A DNA stretch of 64,000 nucleotides from Amycolatopsis sp. WQ 127309 (lineage in GTDB: Bacteria; Actinomycetota; Actinomycetes; Mycobacteriales; Pseudonocardiaceae): assembly GCF_023023025.1 (NCBI RefSeq), contig NZ_CP095481.1, forward strand, positions 1,984,001 to 2,048,000, written 5' to 3'. Under the pieces are notes generated by a model. It searched no databases, had not been told where the DNA came from, and saw only the letters and a list, made by a program, of their open reading frames with translations. A program made the position numbers and the translations under genes. Below, in pieces: positions 60,307-64,000 of the stretch (its first letter is position 1; each line of letters begins with the position of its first letter).

Positions 60307-63174
60307 GTGGACGATTCACGTGGGCGGCGGCTGCTGGGGCGGGTGACCGCGGGCATCCCGGCGCGCGAAGACCCGATCACGCACGTCGCGGACCTGCCGG
60401 GCCGCGCGGCGCGCTTCTCGCCGTGGCCGTCGTGGGCGGATCCGGCGGTGGTGAACGCGCTGCGTGACTGCGGCGTCCCGTCGCCGTGGGCGCACCAGGC
60501 GGAGGCGGCGTCGCACGCGTACGAGGGTCGTCATGTCGTGATTTCGACCGGCACGGCGTCCGGCAAGTCGCTCGCCTACCAGCTGCCGGTGCTGTCCCGG
60601 CTGGCCGCGGGCGAGAAGACGGCGGCGCTGTACCTGTCGCCGACCAAGGCGCTGGGCGCGGACCAGCTGCGGTCGGTGTCCTCTTTGGACGTGCCCGGCG
60701 TCCGCGCGGCGGCGTTCGACGGGGACACGCCGATGGTCGAACGCGACTGGGTGCGCGCGCACGCGAACTGGGTCTTCACCAACCCGGACATGCTGCACCG
60801 CGGAATCCTCTCGGCGCACGGGCGGTGGGCGCCGTTCTTCCGGCGGCTCGGCTGCGTCGTCGTCGACGAGTGCCACAGCTATCGCGGGGTCTTCGGATCG
60901 CACGTGGCCCTGTTGCTGCGCCGGCTTCGGCGGGTGGCGGAGCACTACGGCGCTTCGCCGGTGTTCGTACTGGCCTCCGCGACCACGGCCTCGCCGGCTT
61001 CTTTCGCTTCGCGGCTGACTGGGGTTCCATGTGTCGCCGTTACCGATGACGCGTCGCCGCGCGGCGCTCGCACGGTGGCGTTGTGGGAGCCCCCGCTGCT
61101 GGAGGAGCTGACGGGTGAGAACGGCGCACCGGTCCGGCGGTCGGCCGGCGCGGAGGCGTCGCGGATCCTCGCCGACCTGGTCGTCGAGGGCGCCCGGTCG
61201 CTGGCCTTCATCCGCTCGCGCCGGGGCGCGGAGCTGGCCGCGCTGGGTGCGCGTCGCATACTGTCCGAAGTGGACCCCCGCTTGGCGGGAACCGTTGCGG
61301 CGTACAGATCTGGCTACCTACCGGAGGAGCGCCGGGCCCTGGAGGCGGCGTTGCTGTCGGGCCGGTTGCTGGGCGTCGCGACGACCAACGCGCTGGAGCT
61401 GGGCGTCGACATCGCGGGGCTGGACGCGGTGGTGCTGGCGGGGTACCCGGGCACGCTCGCGTCGTTCTGGCAGCAGGCCGGCCGCGCGGGCCGTTCGGGC
61501 GACTCGGCACTGGTGGTGTTCGTCGCACGCGACGACCCACTGGACACGTACCTGGTGCACCACCCGGCGGCGTTGCTCGAGAGGCCGGTGGAGTCGGCGG
61601 TGCTGGACCCGTCGAACCCGTACGTGCTGGCGCCGCAGCTCGCGTGCGCCGTCGCCGAGCTGCCGCTGACCGTGCCCGAGCTGGAGGTGTTCGGCGGCGC
61701 GGCCGCCCAGGCGGTGCTCGCGGAACTGGCAGAGCAGAAACTGCTGCGCCGCCGATCGAGCGGCTGGTACTGGACATCCCGTGACCGCCCCCACGCCGAC
61801 GTCGGCATCCGCGGAACGGGCGGCGAGCAGATAGCGGTGGTCGAGTCGGACTCCGGCCGAATGCTGGGCACGGTCGACCCGGGCTCGGCCTGCTTCGCCG
61901 TCCACCCCGGCGCGGTCTACCTGCACCAGGGTTCGTCGTACGTCGTGGACGAGCTCGACTTGGAGCAGGGCCTGGCGCTGGTGCACGCGGAGAACCCGGA
62001 CTGGACGACAACACCGCGCGAGATCGTGGACATCTCGGTGCTGAGCACCCAGGAGAAGCAGGACTTCGGCGGAGTGAGCATCTGCCTGGGCGAGGTAGCG
62101 GTGACATCCCAAGTAGTGGGCTACCTGCGACGACGCCCATCGGGCGAGGTGCTGGACTCGACACCGTTGGACCTGCCGGAGCAAAGCCTCCACACGCGGG
62201 CGGTCTGGTACACGATCTCGTCGCACCTGCTCGGCCCTAGCGAGCCCCCACGCGCAGCGGCCCTGGGTTCGGGCGACCGCGGCGCGGCCGAGCGGGCCTC
62301 GGGTGGCGTGGGTTCGAGCGACCGGAATCCGCCCGGACGGCAGTCGGGCGACCGTGAGGTGACCGAGCGAGATTCGGGCGACCGTGCCTCGATCACTCAG
62401 GATTCCGCTGACCATGCGGCCGCAGTTCGAGATTCAGGCGGCCAGAATTCGGCCGACCGCCGTGCGGTCACTCGCGAGACCATCATCGGCGGCTTGGACT
62501 CCGGCGACCGGAATGAGCGCGGCCAGGAATCGGGCGACCGTGGCGTCGTTGATCGAGATTCGGGTGACCGCAGGCTTGCCGAGCGGGATTCGGCCGATCG
62601 CGAGACCGTCGTCGGCGAGCCGGTGATGGTCGGCTCGGGTGAGGCCGTCCGCGGATCTGGGGCCGATGGCGAGGCGGGGACCGGGGGCCATCGGGTGGGG
62701 ACCGAATCTGCGGGGACGGTGGGGACCGGGGAGGAAACCCTGGCGAACGGTCGGGGGCCCGTTCACGAGGGTGGCAGGACACCGGGGGGTGCCGGATTGG
62801 TTCCGGCACGGGTCCCCGGTGCCCTGCATGCCGCCGAGCACGCGGCGATCGGCCTGCTACCGCTTTTTGCTACGTGCGACCGATGGGACATCGGCGGGGT
62901 GAGTACCGCGTGGCACGAAGACACCGGGGAGGCAACGGTGTTCGTGCACGACGGCCATCCCGGGGGTGCGGGATTTGCCGAGCGCGGTTATGCCGCGATT
63001 GTCCCGTGGCTGGTCGCAACGCGGGAGGCGATCGTCTCCTGCGAGTGCCCGACGGGATGCCCGTCCTGCGTTCAGTCGCCGAAGTGCGGGAACGGCAACG
63101 AACCGCTGGACAAGGCGGGGGCGGTGGCAGTTCTCGGAACCGTGCTCGGGGCATTGCGTCAACACGGCGCCTAG
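60307..63174 (+). CDS. MrfA-like DEAD/DEAH helicase (DUF1998) with SGDR-repeat insertion
   Basis: The protein (955 residues from GTG 60307) is a superfamily 2 helicase: Walker A STGTASGKSLAYQLP, DECH box VVVDECHSYRG, motif III ASATT and motif VI in WQQAGRAGRSGDSALVVFVA. The C-terminal DUF1998 module ends CECPTGCPSCVQSPKCGNGN, the four-Cys zinc site typical of MrfA/Hrq1-like DNA-repair helicases. Relatives are about 750-780 residues; the excess is a hydrophilic insertion of some 190 residues (about 650-845) of SGDR-type repeats inside DUF1998. The start is uncertain by up to a few codons. MrfA acts in mitomycin-lesion repair in Bacillus. Confidence 0.9.
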   Translation: MDDSRGRRLLGRVTAGIPAREDPITHVADLPGRAARFSPWPSWADPAVVNALRDCGVPSPWAHQAEAASHAYEGRHVVISTGTASGKSLAYQLPVLSRLAAGEKTAALYLSPTKALGADQLRSVSSLDVPGVRAAAFDGDTPMVERDWVRAHANWVFTNPDMLHRGILSAHGRWAPFFRRLGCVVVDECHSYRGVFGSHVALLLRRLRRVAEHYGASPVFVLASATTASPASFASRLTGVPCVAVTDDASPRGARTVALWEPPLLEELTGENGAPVRRSAGAEASRILADLVVEGARSLAFIRSRRGAELAALGARRILSEVDPRLAGTVAAYRSGYLPEERRALEAALLSGRLLGVATTNALELGVDIAGLDAVVLAGYPGTLASFWQQAGRAGRSGDSALVVFVARDDPLDTYLVHHPAALLERPVESAVLDPSNPYVLAPQLACAVAELPLTVPELEVFGGAAAQAVLAELAEQKLLRRRSSGWYWTSRDRPHADVGIRGTGGEQIAVVESDSGRMLGTVDPGSACFAVHPGAVYLHQGSSYVVDELDLEQGLALVHAENPDWTTTPREIVDISVLSTQEKQDFGGVSICLGEVAVTSQVVGYLRRRPSGEVLDSTPLDLPEQSLHTRAVWYTISSHLLGPSEPPRAAALGSGDRGAAERASGGVGSSDRNPPGRQSGDREVTERDSGDRASITQDSADHAAAVRDSGGQNSADRRAVTRETIIGGLDSGDRNERGQESGDRGVVDRDSGDRRLAERDSADRETVVGEPVMVGSGEAVRGSGADGEAGTGGHRVGTESAGTVGTGEETLANGRGPVHEGGRTPGGAGLVPARVPGALHAAEHAAIGLLPLFATCDRWDIGGVSTAWHEDTGEATVFVHDGHPGGAGFAERGYAAIVPWLVATREAIVSCECPTGCPSCVQSPKCGNGNEPLDKAGAVAVLGTVLGALRQHGA
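62267..62612 (+). repeat. Degenerate 30-bp (10-residue) SGDR coding repeat
   Basis: Within the helicase gene, about ten copies of a decapeptide repeat occur: DSGDRASITQ, DSADHAAAVR, ESGDRGVVDR, DSGDRRLAER, DSADRETVVG and others. The DNA core is GATTCGGGCGACCG. Unit length is mostly 30 bp with some interruptions. A Gly/Thr/Glu-rich segment without clear repeats follows to about 62800. Confidence 0.8.
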
Positions 63175-63259
63175 AACGGCCACTCAGTGGTCCATGGAGT
63201 TGTGTCCTGCTCCGCCTCGGCCGGGCTGGGACCGGCCTGGGGCGGTGATTCGGAGTGGC

Positions 63260-63877
63260 TCAGGCCGCAGTGGTCTGAACCAGCAGGGCGGCGTCGGCGC
63301 CGGCCAGTGCACGGACGAGCACGTCGTGCACCTCGGTCGCGTCCGGCAGCTGCCAGCCGCAGACCTCGGGCTTGACGCGCCAGTGCACGACACCGTGCTG
63401 GAACGGCGAGGGAGGCAGCGGGATCCAGCTGTCCTTGCCGTGCCACTGGATCGTGGCGCGGGAGGCGAGCTCCGCCGGGATGCTGTCGGCGGCGGTGGTG
63501 AGGAAGAGCCAGCGGCCGTTCGGCAGCGCGATGATGGGCGCGGGGTGGCCGAGGGCGCGGAGCAGGCGGCAGGCGCGCTTGCCGAGTTCGTCGTCGACCT
63601 CGATGGCGTCGAGCACGGTGCCGGTCGCGACGAGCAGGCTGTGGGTGCGGTCGGAGAACCAGGTGGCGACCTCGTGGGCGTGGGTGCCGATCTGCTCGCG
63701 CCAGTTGTCACTGGCCGGAACGGGACGGCGCCAGGTGAGGTCGTCGCCCTCGGTGAGCGGCGCGGGGTTGACGCCCGGCAGCACCGGCCAGCCACGCCAG
63801 GCGAGACCGATCGCCTCCGCCCGCATTTCGATGCGGAAGGCGCCGCGCCAGCTGTCCGGCCAATTCGCGTCCAACAT
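63260..63877 (-). CDS. Prim-pol-like protein (bifunctional primase/polymerase N-terminal fold)
   Basis: A 205-residue protein. MRAEAIGLAWRGWPVLPGVN near the N-terminus and the later LPNGRWLFLTTAADSIP and PFQHGVVHWRVKPEVCGW resemble the prim-pol domain of actinobacterial short proteins. The expected acidic catalytic pair (DxD) is not obvious, so polymerase activity is doubtful. I start at ATG 63877 with AGGAAAG upstream. It converges with the helicase gene, 85 bases apart. No replication genes are adjacent except that helicase. Confidence 0.55.
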   Translation of the reverse strand: MLDANWPDSWRGAFRIEMRAEAIGLAWRGWPVLPGVNPAPLTEGDDLTWRRPVPASDNWREQIGTHAHEVATWFSDRTHSLLVATGTVLDAIEVDDELGKRACRLLRALGHPAPIIALPNGRWLFLTTAADSIPAELASRATIQWHGKDSWIPLPPSPFQHGVVHWRVKPEVCGWQLPDATEVHDVLVRALAGADAALLVQTTAA

Positions 63878-64000
63878 GTCTTTCCTGCCTGTGAGGTCTG
63901 GTTCGTCGCGACCCCCCGAGACCCTGCCGTGGTGTCGCACGTCTCACTTAACGGCAAGTTGCACATTGCCCGGAACCCCCACGCGACAACCGGTGGTTAC

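Noticed and set aside
1..64000. CRISPR arrays, prophage, IS elements or rRNA genes
   Set aside because: I saw no transposase, integrase or phage structural motif, no regularly spaced 25-40 bp direct repeats with unique spacers, and no rRNA sequence. The 21-bp array lacks spacers.

Overview
This window is GC-rich, densely packed DNA from an actinobacterium, most likely Pseudonocardiaceae and plausibly Amycolatopsis. I infer this from Lsr2, ClpC, FtsH with a long glycine/proline tail, EspG-type secretion accessories, many GTG starts and the gene order; I ran no search. The order follows, with inversions and insertions, the Mycobacterium tuberculosis stretch from clpC1/lsr2/lysS through coaX-panD-panC and folK-B-P-E-ftsH to hpt-tilS-dacB-ppa and on to topA and a DUF1998 helicase, so most of it is core chromosome.

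Layout. 1-0.9 kb: start of an Hsp70-like gene, an XRE antitoxin and the wreck of its HigB-like toxin. 1-8.4 kb: clpC, an iron-regulated FhuF-like gene, an AraC pair, lsr2 and lysS. 8.5-21.5 kb: a methyltransferase, a small membrane protein, then pantothenate/CoA genes (coaX, panD, panC, DUF2520), a PrsW protease, a repeat-rich DUF6779-like protein, DUF3180, an inserted MerR regulator and the folate operon folK-folB-folP-folE. folE carries a 325-residue intein with a LAGLIDADG endonuclease. 21.5-28 kb: ftsH and a type VII secretion (PPE/EspG) locus. 28-33.9 kb: hpt, tilS, a zincin, dacB and soluble pyrophosphatase. 33.9-43.9 kb: accessory genes (DHA2 efflux pump, double Lrp, degenerate IMPase, ABC exporter with TetR, second TetR, Gre-like factor) around glyA, which has a ZTP riboswitch, a truncated ribosomal L11 paralog and a gamma carbonic anhydrase. 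43.9-64 kb: tRNA-Thr, a LAYTG sortase substrate, holB, an MFS/dTMP-kinase fusion with a ruined P-loop, a second EspG-like cluster, topA, a secreted protease, a WhiA-like protein, a lipoprotein, membrane pyrophosphatase, an MrfA-like helicase with an SGDR-repeat insertion, and a prim-pol-like protein.

The strongest candidate for an undescribed system is a small MerR-type regulon. Three separate genes (DUF6640-like membrane protein at 9.3 kb, the MerR regulator at 17.2 kb, the L11 paralog at 39 kb) have promoters of identical geometry: TTGAC(C/T), a 19-bp spacer holding CTCCA...ACTGGAG, a -10, and a start codon at about +1. The L11 paralog keeps the rRNA-binding C-terminal domain, has lost about 45 residues of the N-terminal domain, and carries Val/Asp/Lys where thiopeptide-contacting prolines normally lie. 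Regulation of a modified L11 by a MerR sensor would suit a ribosome-protection or antibiotic-response function; that is inference.
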